Shown here in pieces: positions 57,170 through 64,000 of a stretch of 64,000 bases of DNA; positions within the stretch are counted from its first letter, which is position 1; each line of letters starts with the position of its first letter. The translations under genes and the position numbers were made by a program. Under the pieces are notes generated by a model. It had not been told where the DNA came from, did not search any database, and was given only the letters and a program-made list of their open reading frames with translations. Origin of the DNA: Streptomyces flavochromogenes (GTDB taxonomy: Bacteria; Actinomycetota; Actinomycetes; Streptomycetales; Streptomycetaceae); contig NZ_JNZO01000005.1 in the NCBI RefSeq assembly GCF_000717595.1, forward strand, positions 124,001 to 188,000, read 5' to 3'.

Positions 57170-58009
57170 GTGGCTGAAGGATCAGGCAAAGGGACAGGCG
57201 AAGGATCAGGACCCGACACGGTGACACACGAGGGTGCACGCGAGGACCGGCGGACCGGCACGGGCGGCGGCCCGCACCAGGTCACGCCCGAGCCCGAGGG
57301 CACGCGCGAGCCCGAGGGCGTACCCGGGCCCGAGGGCGTACCCGGGCCCGAGGGCGCGCCCGAGCCCGAGGGCATACGCGAGTACCGCATGGAGGAGCTG
57401 GCGGCCGCCGCCGGCATCACCGTGCGCACCCTGCGCTTCTACCGCGAGCGCGGCCTGATCCCCCCGCCCCGCCGCGAAGGCCGGATCGCCTGGTACGACG
57501 AGCACCACCTGGCCCGGCTGCGCACGATCGCCGCCCTCCTGGAGCGCGGCCACACCCTCAACGGCATCGCCGACCTCACCACCGCCTTCGAGAGCGGCCG
57601 CAACGTCCGCGAGGTGCTGGCCCTCGGCGCGCCCAGCGAGGAGGAGCCGGTCCGCCTCACCCCCGGGGAACTCGCCGACCACTTCGCCGGCGAGGTCACC
57701 CCGGAGAACCTCGCCGCCGCCCTGGACCTCGGCTACCTCGTCACCGACGGCGAGGAGATCATCCACATCAGCCGCCGGCTGCTCGACGTCTCCGCCGCCC
57801 TCGTCCGCGAGGGCGTCCCGCTCGCCGAGGTCCTCAAGGCCGGCGCCCGCGTCCGCGAGCACGCCGACGCCCTCGCCGAGCTCTTCACCGACCTGCTGCG
57901 CACCCACGCGGCCGAGGACGACCTGTGGCGGCTGCGCCCGCTCGCGAAGAGCGTGGTGGAGGCGGAGCTGTCGATGGCACTCGACCGTCGGCTGCGGGAG
58001 ACCCCGTGA
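57170..58009 (+). CDS. MerR-family regulator with repeat-rich N-terminus
   Basis: Regulator of 279 aa. MerR helix-turn-helix at about 74-140: YRMEELAAAAGITVRTLRFY, RERGLIPPPRREGRIAWYDE, then HTLNGIADL. The C-terminal ligand region (about 150-275) lacks the Cys of metal sensors, so an organic ligand is likely. The first 70 residues are a disordered Gly/Glu/Pro tail with five six-residue repeats. GTG at 57170 has TAGGCT 7 nt upstream and no ribosome site, implying leaderless expression; an internal ATG at 57390 would give a normal-sized MerR without the tail. Probably controls the divergent monooxygenase operon. Confidence 0.86.
   Translation: MAEGSGKGTGEGSGPDTVTHEGAREDRRTGTGGGPHQVTPEPEGTREPEGVPGPEGVPGPEGAPEPEGIREYRMEELAAAAGITVRTLRFYRERGLIPPPRREGRIAWYDEHHLARLRTIAALLERGHTLNGIADLTTAFESGRNVREVLALGAPSEEEPVRLTPGELADHFAGEVTPENLAAALDLGYLVTDGEEIIHISRRLLDVSAALVREGVPLAEVLKAGARVREHADALAELFTDLLRTHAAEDDLWRLRPLAKSVVEAELSMALDRRLRETP
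57290..57379 (+). repeat. Five 18-bp repeats in the MerR gene
   Basis: Five in-frame 18-nt units encode EPEGTR, EPEGVP, GPEGVP, GPEGAP and EPEGIR; the core CCCGAGGGC is identical in all. Such repeats change number easily without shifting the frame. Confidence 0.88.
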
Positions 58010-58034
58010 CACCGGGCGCATGATCGACTGACAG

Positions 58035-58071
58035 GTTCTTCAAAAGTTCTTCATCACCTCCCCCTTACGGT
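58035..58071 (+). promoter_or_regulatory. OmpR-type direct repeat and promoter
   Basis: GTTCTTCA occurs at 58035-58042 and 58046-58053, exactly 11 bp apart, the spacing used by OmpR/PhoB-class response regulators. A -10-like TACGGT follows at 58066-58071, so the repeat covers the -35 position, as expected where the regulator replaces a -35. It drives the lipoprotein-adaptor-ABC operon. Confidence 0.6.
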
Positions 58072-58127
58072 CGGCCTGCCCGGCGACGCACTCGCGGCCG
58101 GGCCCGACAGGAGGAGCGGGAGAGCCG

Positions 58128-58745
58128 ATGAGGACGAACCGGGTACTGCTCGCGGCGGCGGTGTCGGTCGTGGCACTGGCGCTGACCGGCTGCGGCACCG
58201 ACGACGCCCCGAAGGTCCCGGCAGCCGGCGGCGACCCGGCCGCGTCGGCGGGGGCGACCGGCGGCGGGGAGAGCGGCGGCGGGGCGGGCGGCAAGGACGT
58301 GCTCGCCACGTACGTCGAGGGCAAGCGCGCCTGGGTGGCGTGCATGCGCGAGCACGGGGTCGAGATGAACGACCCGGACGACAAGGGCCAGATCGACTTC
58401 GGCGACGGCGACGCCGCGCGGAACATGAAGAAGAACCCGAAGTTCGAGACGGCGACCAAGGCATGCGAGTCCGTCAACCCGCCCATGCCCGAGGGGCTCG
58501 AAGAGCTCGTCAACCCCCGGCCCGAGCTCACCGCCGAGCAGATCAAGGCCGCCCGTGACTACGCCGCCTGCATGCAGAAGAACGGCGCTCCCGACTACCC
58601 GGACCCGGGCCCCGACGGCTACCCGGAGAACGACAACTCCGGCGTCTCCCCGTGGGACCAGAGCTCGGCCGGTGCCCAGCGCGCGACCCGCCTCTGCGCG
58701 CCGATCAGCGGCAACCCGACCGGCCGGCCCCCGGCCAAGGGCTGA
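58128..58745 (+). CDS. Secreted lipoprotein with paired ACM motifs
   Basis: Lipoprotein of 205 aa: signal peptide with lipobox LTGC (Cys22), then a Gly/Ser/Ala linker and a folded part (about 62-195). Two related segments occur, WVACMREHGVEMNDPD (about 72-87) and YAACMQKNGAPDYPDP (about 145-160), suggesting internal duplication; four Cys could form two disulphides. AGGAGGAG lies before the ATG at 58128. It begins a four-gene unit with an adaptor and a MacB-type ABC transporter, 2 nt before the next start. Function unknown; perhaps the substrate-capturing or sensing part of the exporter. Confidence 0.85.
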   Translation: MRTNRVLLAAAVSVVALALTGCGTDDAPKVPAAGGDPAASAGATGGGESGGGAGGKDVLATYVEGKRAWVACMREHGVEMNDPDDKGQIDFGDGDAARNMKKNPKFETATKACESVNPPMPEGLEELVNPRPELTAEQIKAARDYAACMQKNGAPDYPDPGPDGYPENDNSGVSPWDQSSAGAQRATRLCAPISGNPTGRPPAKG

Positions 58746-58747
58746 CG

Positions 58748-60091
58748 ATGACCGAGACGGTGACGCAGCACGACGGGACGGCGGGGGCGGGGAGGACGCC
58801 GGACGGCACGGAAGACCCGGAGTCGCGTCCGCCGCGTGGCCGGCGGGGCAGGCGTACGGCACTGATCGTCTCGGCCGTGGTCGTCGTCGCGGCGGTGGCC
58901 GCCATCGGCGCGCTCGGCCTCGGCGGCGGCCCGGAGGAGAGAACGGCCGCGCCGCCCCGGTCGGGCTCGACGGTCCCGGTGACCCGCGCCACGCTCACCG
59001 AACGCACTTCGGTGGACGGCCAGCTGGGTTACGGCGCCGAACTCCCGCTGCCGGTCAAGGCGACCGGCACGGTGACCTGGCTGCCCGAGCCGGGCGCGTT
59101 CGTCGAGCGGGGCGGTGAACTGCTCCGGGTCGACGACCGGCCGGTCACCCTGCTGTACGGGTCGCTGCCGATGTACCGGCCGCTCGGGCTGACGGCCCAG
59201 GAGGACGGGGCGGGCGGCGCGGACGCCGACCCGCCCGGCTCCTCCGGCCCTTCCGGCTCCTCCGGCTCCTCCGGCGAAGACCGGACCAAGGGCGGGGCCG
59301 GCCGGACGGCCCCGACTCCCTCCGGTTCTCCGGCGCCGGGGGGCGCCGGAGCCGGAGGGAACGCCTCCCGGGCCCCGCGCGAGCTGCGCGGCATGGACGT
59401 CATGCAGTTCGAGACCAACCTCGCCGCACTCGGCCACACCGGATTCACCGTGGACGAGAGGTTCACCTCCGGCACCGAAGCAGCCGTCAAACGCTGGCAG
59501 AAGTCCCTGGGGATACCGCAGACCGGCACCGTCGCCGTCGGGGACGTCATCTACTCGCCCGGCCGGGTCCGGATCGGGCAGCCCGGCGTCCGGCTCGGCG
59601 CGGCCGTCGGCGAGAACACCCTCACGTACACCGGCTCGTCCCGGAAGGTCGTCGTCAACGCCTCCGCCGCGGACGCCGCCTGGGCCGTACGCGGCGCCGC
59701 CGTCACCATCGGGCTGCCCGACGGCACACCGGTCAAGGGCGAGGTGACCGCGATCGGCAGACAGGCCACCGCCCCCGGCGGCGGTGGCGAGGGCGGCTCC
59801 GGCCAGGGCGGCGCGGCCGCCACGATTCCGGTGACCGTAGCCATCAAGGACCAGAAGGCGGTGGGCCGGCTGGAGAGCGGGCCGGTGACGGTCGAGTACG
59901 TGGGGCGTGAGGTCAAGGACGTACTGACCGTCCCGGTCGCCGCACTCGTCGCGCTCGCCGAGGGCGGGCACGGCCTGGAGACCCCGGACGGCCGGTTCGT
60001 CGCCGTGAAGACCGGTCTCTTCGCCGACGGCAAGGTGGAAGTGAGCGGCAGCGCCGTGCGCGAGGGCATGAAGGTGAGGATCCCGGAGTGA
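58748..60091 (+). CDS. Membrane adaptor with peptidoglycan-binding domain
   Basis: Membrane-fusion-protein-like adaptor of 447 aa. One N-terminal helix (about 38-58, [19 protein letters not shown]), a lipoyl/barrel-like half ([31 protein letters not shown]), a long Gly/Ser/Pro linker (about 155-215), a PG_binding_1 domain (about 217-260, [34 protein letters not shown]), and a beta-barrel C-terminus. This is the Gram-positive version of MacA, with the inserted wall-binding domain anchoring it in peptidoglycan. Its stop overlaps the ABC ATPase GTG. Works with the two following genes. Confidence 0.88.
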   Translation: MTETVTQHDGTAGAGRTPDGTEDPESRPPRGRRGRRTALIVSAVVVVAAVAAIGALGLGGGPEERTAAPPRSGSTVPVTRATLTERTSVDGQLGYGAELPLPVKATGTVTWLPEPGAFVERGGELLRVDDRPVTLLYGSLPMYRPLGLTAQEDGAGGADADPPGSSGPSGSSGSSGEDRTKGGAGRTAPTPSGSPAPGGAGAGGNASRAPRELRGMDVMQFETNLAALGHTGFTVDERFTSGTEAAVKRWQKSLGIPQTGTVAVGDVIYSPGRVRIGQPGVRLGAAVGENTLTYTGSSRKVVVNASAADAAWAVRGAAVTIGLPDGTPVKGEVTAIGRQATAPGGGGEGGSGQGGAAATIPVTVAIKDQKAVGRLESGPVTVEYVGREVKDVLTVPVAALVALAEGGHGLETPDGRFVAVKTGLFADGKVEVSGSAVREGMKVRIPE

Positions 60092-60906
60092 GCGACGGCG
60101 ACGGCACGCCCGAAGAGGCCCCGACGGAGCGGGAGTTCGATGCCGCCCGGCAGCACAGGGCGGTCGGACGGTACGACACGGCCATGAATCCCGGCACGAT
60201 CGTGGACGTCGACGCGGTCGTGGAGTTCGACGCGGTCTCCAAGACCTACCCCGGCGGGGTGGCGGCGGTCCGGGACGTCAGCCTGCGCATCGCCCGCGGC
60301 GAACTGGCCGCGATCGTCGGCCCCTCGGGCTCCGGCAAGTCCAGCATGCTCCATCTGATGGGCAGTCTCGACCGCCCCACCTCGGGACGGGTCCTCGTCG
60401 ACGGCCACGATGTGGCGAAGCTGACCGACCGGGAGGTGTCCGCGCTGCGGGCGACCCGGATCGGCTTCGTCTTCCAGCAGTTCCACCTCGCGGTCGGCGT
60501 CCCGGTCCTGGACTCGGTCGCCGACGGCCTGCTGTACGCCGGTGTCCCGCTGCGCCGGCGCCGCGCCAGGGCGGCCGCCGCCCTGGACCGGGTCGGCCTC
60601 GGCCACCGCGTCCACCACCTGCCGCACCAGCTCTCCGGCGGCGAGCGCCAGCGCGTCGCGGTGGCCCGCGCGGTCGTCGGGGAGCCGTCGGTGCTGCTCG
60701 CCGACGAACCCACCGGCAACCTCGACTCGGTCTCCGGCGCGGCCGTCCTCACCCTGCTGCGCGAGCTGAACGCGGCCGGCACCACCGTCGTCGTCATCAC
60801 CCACGACCGCGAGATCGCCGCCGAACTGCCGCGCCGCATCGAGATGCGCGACGGCCGCGTGGTCGCCGACACGGCCCGGACGACGACGATCGGGGCCCCT
60901 CGATGA
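60088..60906 (+). CDS. MacB-type ABC exporter ATPase
   Basis: ATPase of 272 aa of the LolD/MacB group. Walker [11 protein letters not shown]-loop FVFQQFHL, signature [19 protein letters not shown], Walker [13 protein letters not shown]-loop VITHD. The first 40 residues are a charged tail outside the domain; an internal ATG at 60183 would remove most of it. It overlaps both neighbours (GTGA before, ATGA after), so stoichiometric translation with adaptor and permease is likely. Confidence 0.93.
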   Translation: MSDGDGTPEEAPTEREFDAARQHRAVGRYDTAMNPGTIVDVDAVVEFDAVSKTYPGGVAAVRDVSLRIARGELAAIVGPSGSGKSSMLHLMGSLDRPTSGRVLVDGHDVAKLTDREVSALRATRIGFVFQQFHLAVGVPVLDSVADGLLYAGVPLRRRRARAAAALDRVGLGHRVHHLPHQLSGGERQRVAVARAVVGEPSVLLADEPTGNLDSVSGAAVLTLLRELNAAGTTVVVITHDREIAAELPRRIEMRDGRVVADTARTTTIGAPR

Positions 60907-62108
60907 CGCGCTCCTCCCGCTCCGGACTCCGCGCCGCCCGGCTCGGCCCCGCCGATGTCGTACGGCTCGGCGGTACCGGCCTGCGCACCCGCCCCCTCCG
61001 GGTCTTCCTCTCCGCCCTCGGCATCGCCATCGGCGTCGCCGCGATGATCGCGGTGGTCGGCATCTCCGGCTCCGGGCAGGCCGAGGTGGACCGCAGACTC
61101 GACGCCCTCGGTACGAACCTGCTGCGGGTCGCCCCCGGTGAGACCGTCGCCGGCGACAAGGCCCGCCTCCCCGCCGAGTCCGTGGCGATGATCCGCCGCA
61201 TACCGCCGGTCCAGCAGGTCGCCGCCACCGGTGCGACCGGCGCGAACGTCTACCGCAACGAACGGATCGCGGCGGGCCGGACCGGCTCCCTCGCCGTCCT
61301 CGCGGCCGGCTCCGACCTGCTGCCGGCCGTCGGCGGCCAGGTCCGCAAGGGCCGGTGGCTGGACGCGGCGACGGAGAAGTATCCGGCGGTCGTGCTCGGC
61401 GCCACCGCCGCGCAACGGCTCGACCTGTACACCCCCGGCACCCGGGTCTGGCTCGGCGGGCGCTGGTTCTCGCTGATCGGCGTCCTCGACCCGGTCCCGC
61501 TCGCGCCGGAGATCGACGGCGCCGCCCTCGTCGGCTGGCCGGCGGCCCGGACGTACCTTCGCTTCGACGGCCATCCGTCGACGGTCTACGTACGGGCCGC
61601 GGACAGCCGGATCGCCGCGGTACGGGCGGTCCTGCCGGCCACCGCGCACCCGGCGAAGCCGGGCGAGGTCCAGATATCCCGGCCCTCCGACGCCCTCGCC
61701 GCCCGCGAGGCCACCGAGTCGGCGCTCACCGGACTACTGCTCGGCCTCGGCGGCGTGGCCCTCCTCGTCGGCGGGGTCGGCGTCGGCAACACCATGGTCA
61801 TCTCGGTCCTGGAGCGCCGCCCGGAGATCGGCCTGCGCCGGGCACTGGGCGCCACCCGGGGCCAGATCCGCACCCAGTTCGTCACGGAGTCCCTGCTGCT
61901 GTCCCTGATCGGAGGCCTCGGCGGCACGGTCCTCGGCACCCTGATCACGGCCGGCTACGCCACCAGCCGCGCGTGGCCGACGGTCGTCCCGGTCTGGGCG
62001 AGCGCGGCGGGCGTCGCCTGCACGCTCGGCATCGGCATGCTCGCGGGCCTGTACCCGGCGGTCCGCGCGAGCCGTCTGTCCCCGACAGAGGCTCTGGCGG
62101 GCACGTGA
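60903..62108 (+). CDS. MacB/FtsX-like ABC permease
   Basis: Permease of 401 aa with four helices: one near the N-terminus (about 30-55, [22 protein letters not shown]), a large extracytoplasmic MacB_PCD domain (about 58-270), then three helices of the FtsX domain (about 275-390, [54 protein letters not shown]). This mechanotransmission fold moves peptides, lipids or antibiotics without carrying them through the membrane itself. Last gene of the operon; a terminator follows. Confidence 0.93.
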   Translation: MTRSSRSGLRAARLGPADVVRLGGTGLRTRPLRVFLSALGIAIGVAAMIAVVGISGSGQAEVDRRLDALGTNLLRVAPGETVAGDKARLPAESVAMIRRIPPVQQVAATGATGANVYRNERIAAGRTGSLAVLAAGSDLLPAVGGQVRKGRWLDAATEKYPAVVLGATAAQRLDLYTPGTRVWLGGRWFSLIGVLDPVPLAPEIDGAALVGWPAARTYLRFDGHPSTVYVRAADSRIAAVRAVLPATAHPAKPGEVQISRPSDALAAREATESALTGLLLGLGGVALLVGGVGVGNTMVISVLERRPEIGLRRALGATRGQIRTQFVTESLLLSLIGGLGGTVLGTLITAGYATSRAWPTVVPVWASAAGVACTLGIGMLAGLYPAVRASRLSPTEALAGT

Positions 62109-62126
62109 GCCGGGCCCGGCGTACGC

Positions 62127-62163
62127 GTCGGGGGCGGCCCCCCGGTGAGAGACCGCCCCCGAC
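62127..62163 (+). terminator. Terminator after the ABC operon
   Basis: GTCGGGGGCGG (62127-62137) and CCGCCCCCGAC (62153-62163), 11-bp stem, between the permease stop and the convergent secreted-protein stop; probably serves both. Confidence 0.78.
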
Positions 62164-62184
62164 CGTCGTTCCCGCTCCTACGGA

Positions 62185-62544
62185 CTAGAAGCCGCAGTAG
62201 ACCAGGCTGCCGCCGTCGCTGAGCAGGTCGTCACGGATCCAGCCGCTGACACCCGTCGCGTCGTTGCGCACGAAGGTCCACGTCTCGGAGGAGCTCCCGA
62301 TCCGGGTGTAGCAGTGGTAGTCGAGCAGATGGGTGTTGTACGCGATGCCGTTGATACCGCACCCCGTGCTGGAGCCGCTGCGCTGGTTGGCCCCGTCAGC
62401 CGTCTTGTTCCACGTGCTGCCGTCCTTGTCCGCGACCGTCTTGCCGCAGGCGGCGCCCGCGAAGGCCGGAGCGGCGGTGGTCATCGGAATGGCCACCGCG
62501 GCCATCGCGACGACGGGAAGGAGCGCTGCAATTCGACGCTTCAT
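62185..62544 (-). CDS. Small secreted SH3-like protein
   Basis: Exported protein of 119 aa. Signal peptide about 1-30 (KRRIAALLPVVAMAAVAIPMT, cleavage near AFAGA). The mature part of about 90 residues has four Cys and the pattern of a bacterial SH3-like domain (LLDYHCYTRIGSSSETWTFVRN, GVSGWIRDDLLS), a fold that binds wall or partner proteins. GGGGGTT precedes the ATG at 62544. No enzyme motif. Family of small Streptomyces secreted proteins; function unknown. Confidence 0.82.
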   Translation of the reverse strand: MKRRIAALLPVVAMAAVAIPMTTAAPAFAGAACGKTVADKDGSTWNKTADGANQRSGSSTGCGINGIAYNTHLLDYHCYTRIGSSSETWTFVRNDATGVSGWIRDDLLSDGGSLVYCGF

Positions 62545-62860
62545 TCGAACCCCCAATGGTGTCGTTTTGCCTGCGCCGCTCACGCCGCCCCGAAAGGCAC
62601 CGGGCGAAAGCGACGACCGCCGAGTCCGATGGGAGGACCCGAGCGGCGTAAGTACCCTCGTAGGCCACCCCGAAGTGAAGAAAGCATTCCGGCAACGACT
62701 GACCGAAACCGCTTGCCATGCGTCCTGAAATTCGCGAGCGGGAATTCGCCATAACGACATCGGAATGGCCGGGCCCGCCCTTCCCTCACTCCGCCGACAC
62801 CCGTTCGCCCAGAGGCATCCCGTAGTTTGGCGGATCCCGCCGCAGACCCAAGGAGTCCCG
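62545..62860. other. Intergenic region before the sensor kinase
   Basis: About 315 bases without a gene I can support. The composition is less GC-rich than the surroundings, in keeping with promoters for the divergent secreted-protein and kinase genes. Short frames on both strands have no ribosome site and no family resemblance. Confidence 0.5.
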
Positions 62861-62905
62861 TTGCGCCCACGTGCCCCACAGGTCCCGGAGGGTGGGACCC
62901 GATGA
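62861..62905 (+). CDS. Possible 14-codon leader ORF
   Basis: TTG at 62861 has AAGGAG 6 nt upstream and encodes a 14-residue, Arg/Pro-rich peptide whose TGA overlaps the kinase ATG as ATGA. The ribosome site is better placed than the one for the kinase itself (GGAGGG, 9 nt before its ATG). It may couple translation into the kinase gene, or mark the shifted end of a lost upstream gene. Confidence 0.35.
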   Translation: MRPRAPQVPEGGTR

Positions 62906-64000
62906 GCTTCCGGTTCCGGGCGTTCGCCCTGCTCATGCTGGTCGCGCTGGCCGCCACCGCCGCCACCGCCTGGCTGACGCTGCGGCAGGCCAACCGCCAG
63001 GTCCAGGAGACCGTGACGGCCGGCCGGCAGGAGGTCTCGCGGATCACCGCCGAACTCCGTGCGTACGGCTTCACACATGGAACGTGGGAAGGGCTCTCCC
63101 CGACCGTCACCGAACTGGCGCAGGACACCGGCCAACGCATCCGGGTCGCCACCGAGACCGACGTGCTCCTCGCCGACTCCGACGCCCTCGCGGGCCGCGA
63201 ACCCCGCGCGCTGACCGGCCAGCCGCCCGTCCTCGTCGACCCGCGCCCGGTCCTGCGCGTCCCCGACGGGCAGCTGCCCCGTACGGCCGTGAAGCAGACC
63301 ACGAACGCCCTCGCCCGCTACCGCGCCGCCGTCGCGTACGCGGCCTGCCTCACGGCCGCGGGCGCCGAGCCGACAGCCCGGCCGGACGAGCTCGGCATCC
63401 CCCTCGTCGACACCGACCGCCGGCCCGCCCGGTGCCCGGAGCCCGCCGCCGAGTCCGACCCGATGACCCAGGCCGACTCCGAGGCGCTGCGGGGCTGCGA
63501 GCGCGCGCGCCCCCTCGCCGCCTGCCTCCAGCGGGTCTTCGACGAGCGGTCCGGATCCGCCGCCCCGCCCCGCCTGGAGATCCACCTCGGCGTCCGCGAC
63601 GAGTCCCCGCCCACCCTCGCCGCCGCGCCCACCGTCGCCGTCGCCGCCGGCGTCGCCCTCGCCGCCGTCCTCGCCGCCCTGCTGCTCGGCCGGGCCGTCC
63701 TGCGTCCGGTCCGTGCGATGACCGTGGCCGCCAAGGCGCTCGGCGAGGGCGACCTCGGGCGGCGGGTGCCCGTCACCGGACGGGACGAGATCGCCCAGCT
63801 CGGCGGAGCGTTCAACCGCATGGCCGGCTCCATCCAGGCCGGCGAGGAACGCCAGCGCCGCCTCACCGGCGACATCGCGCACGAGCTGCGCACCCCGCTG
63901 GCCAACCTCCGCGGCTATCTGGAGGCCCTGCGGGACGGGGTCGTCGAGCCGACGCCCGAACTGCTCGACTCCCTCCACGAGGAGGCCCTGCTCCAGCAGC
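62902..64000 (+). CDS. Sensor histidine kinase (truncated by window end)
   Basis: Membrane sensor kinase, first 366 residues seen. Helix one about 7-26 (FALLMLVALAATAATAWLTL); extracytoplasmic domain about 27-235 with several Cys (YAACLTAAG, RCPEP, GCERARPLAACLQ); helix two about 236-260; HAMP (LRPVRAMTVAAKALGEGDLGRRV, about 267-320); then HisKA with phospho-acceptor H327 in GDIAHELRTPLANLRGYLEAL. The ATPase domain lies beyond 64000. No response regulator gene lies upstream, so the partner, if adjacent, is downstream. It may serve the OmpR-type repeat at 58035. Start supported by GGAGGG. Confidence 0.92.
   Translation, partial: MSFRFRAFALLMLVALAATAATAWLTLRQANRQVQETVTAGRQEVSRITAELRAYGFTHGTWEGLSPTVTELAQDTGQRIRVATETDVLLADSDALAGREPRALTGQPPVLVDPRPVLRVPDGQLPRTAVKQTTNALARYRAAVAYAACLTAAGAEPTARPDELGIPLVDTDRRPARCPEPAAESDPMTQADSEALRGCERARPLAACLQRVFDERSGSAAPPRLEIHLGVRDESPPTLAAAPTVAVAAGVALAAVLAALLLGRAVLRPVRAMTVAAKALGEGDLGRRVPVTGRDEIAQLGGAFNRMAGSIQAGEERQRRLTGDIAHELRTPLANLRGYLEALRDGVVEPTPELLDSLHEEALLQQ

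Noticed and set aside
62396..62752. 118-residue minus-strand frame upstream of the SH3-like gene
   Set aside because: It runs through the promoter and coding part of the secreted-protein gene in another frame, with no start signal or family resemblance.

Overview
The window is a 64 kb piece of a Streptomyces-type chromosome. The signs are very GC-rich coding DNA, frequent GTG and TTG starts, an SsgA-like sporulation protein, a galTEK operon, a DUF348/G5 resuscitation-promoting factor, an Xre/DUF397 regulator pair and a tricorn protease. From memory, the gene order (ppc, desaturase, tam/tamR, galKET, ispE-rsmA-rpfB-tatD, rsmI/pmt, Co/Ni ECF transporter next to ssgE) follows the core region around SCO3127-SCO3161 of S. 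coelicolor; I could not run an alignment. I see no rRNA, tRNA, CRISPR array, insertion sequence, prophage or origin.

Layout. 0-15 kb: PEP carboxylase; acyl desaturase with its TetR regulator; two near-duplicate secreted FG-GAP/VCBS repeat proteins; trans-aconitate methyltransferase and TamR, divergent around a palindrome; two LuxR-type regulators flanking galT-galE-galK. 15-24 kb: two paralogous membrane-anchored PQQ-type propeller proteins with Pro/Gln/Gly/Tyr-rich N-termini, an ABC-F ATPase, a decayed PIN-toxin locus, an acyltransferase-3 membrane protein and a secreted SMP-30-like propeller. 24-36 kb: ispE, rsmA, rpfB, tatD, a zinc-ribbon protein, rsmI, protein O-mannosyltransferase, a secreted serine hydrolase, a penicillin-binding protein, a YbaK deacylase and a DMT transporter. 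Many of these concern cell wall or translation. 36-46 kb: DUF7848 protein, Xre/DUF397 pair, SDR, a free-amino-acid-hydroxylase-like 2OG-Fe dioxygenase with a LysE/RhtB exporter, a second YbaK protein, an ArsR-like regulator, a serine hydrolase, and an ECF metal transporter preceded by a Nur-type (nickel) box, then ssgE. 46-64 kb: TetR-MMPL exporter divergent from a tricorn protease with twin operators, a GNAT enzyme, CsbD, a Baeyer-Villiger monooxygenase/hydrolase/SDR operon divergent from a MerR regulator, a lipoprotein-adaptor-MacB-type ABC operon, a small secreted protein, and a sensor kinase cut off by the window end.

Two modules look most worth follow-up. One is the dioxygenase-exporter pair (38.4-39.9 kb), which suggests making and secreting a hydroxylated amino acid. 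The other is the lipoprotein/adaptor/ABC set (58.1-62.1 kb), with an OmpR-type direct repeat in front and an incomplete kinase gene beside it. The promoter regions are rich in readable palindromes, and at least eight genes appear to be transcribed leaderless or nearly so.
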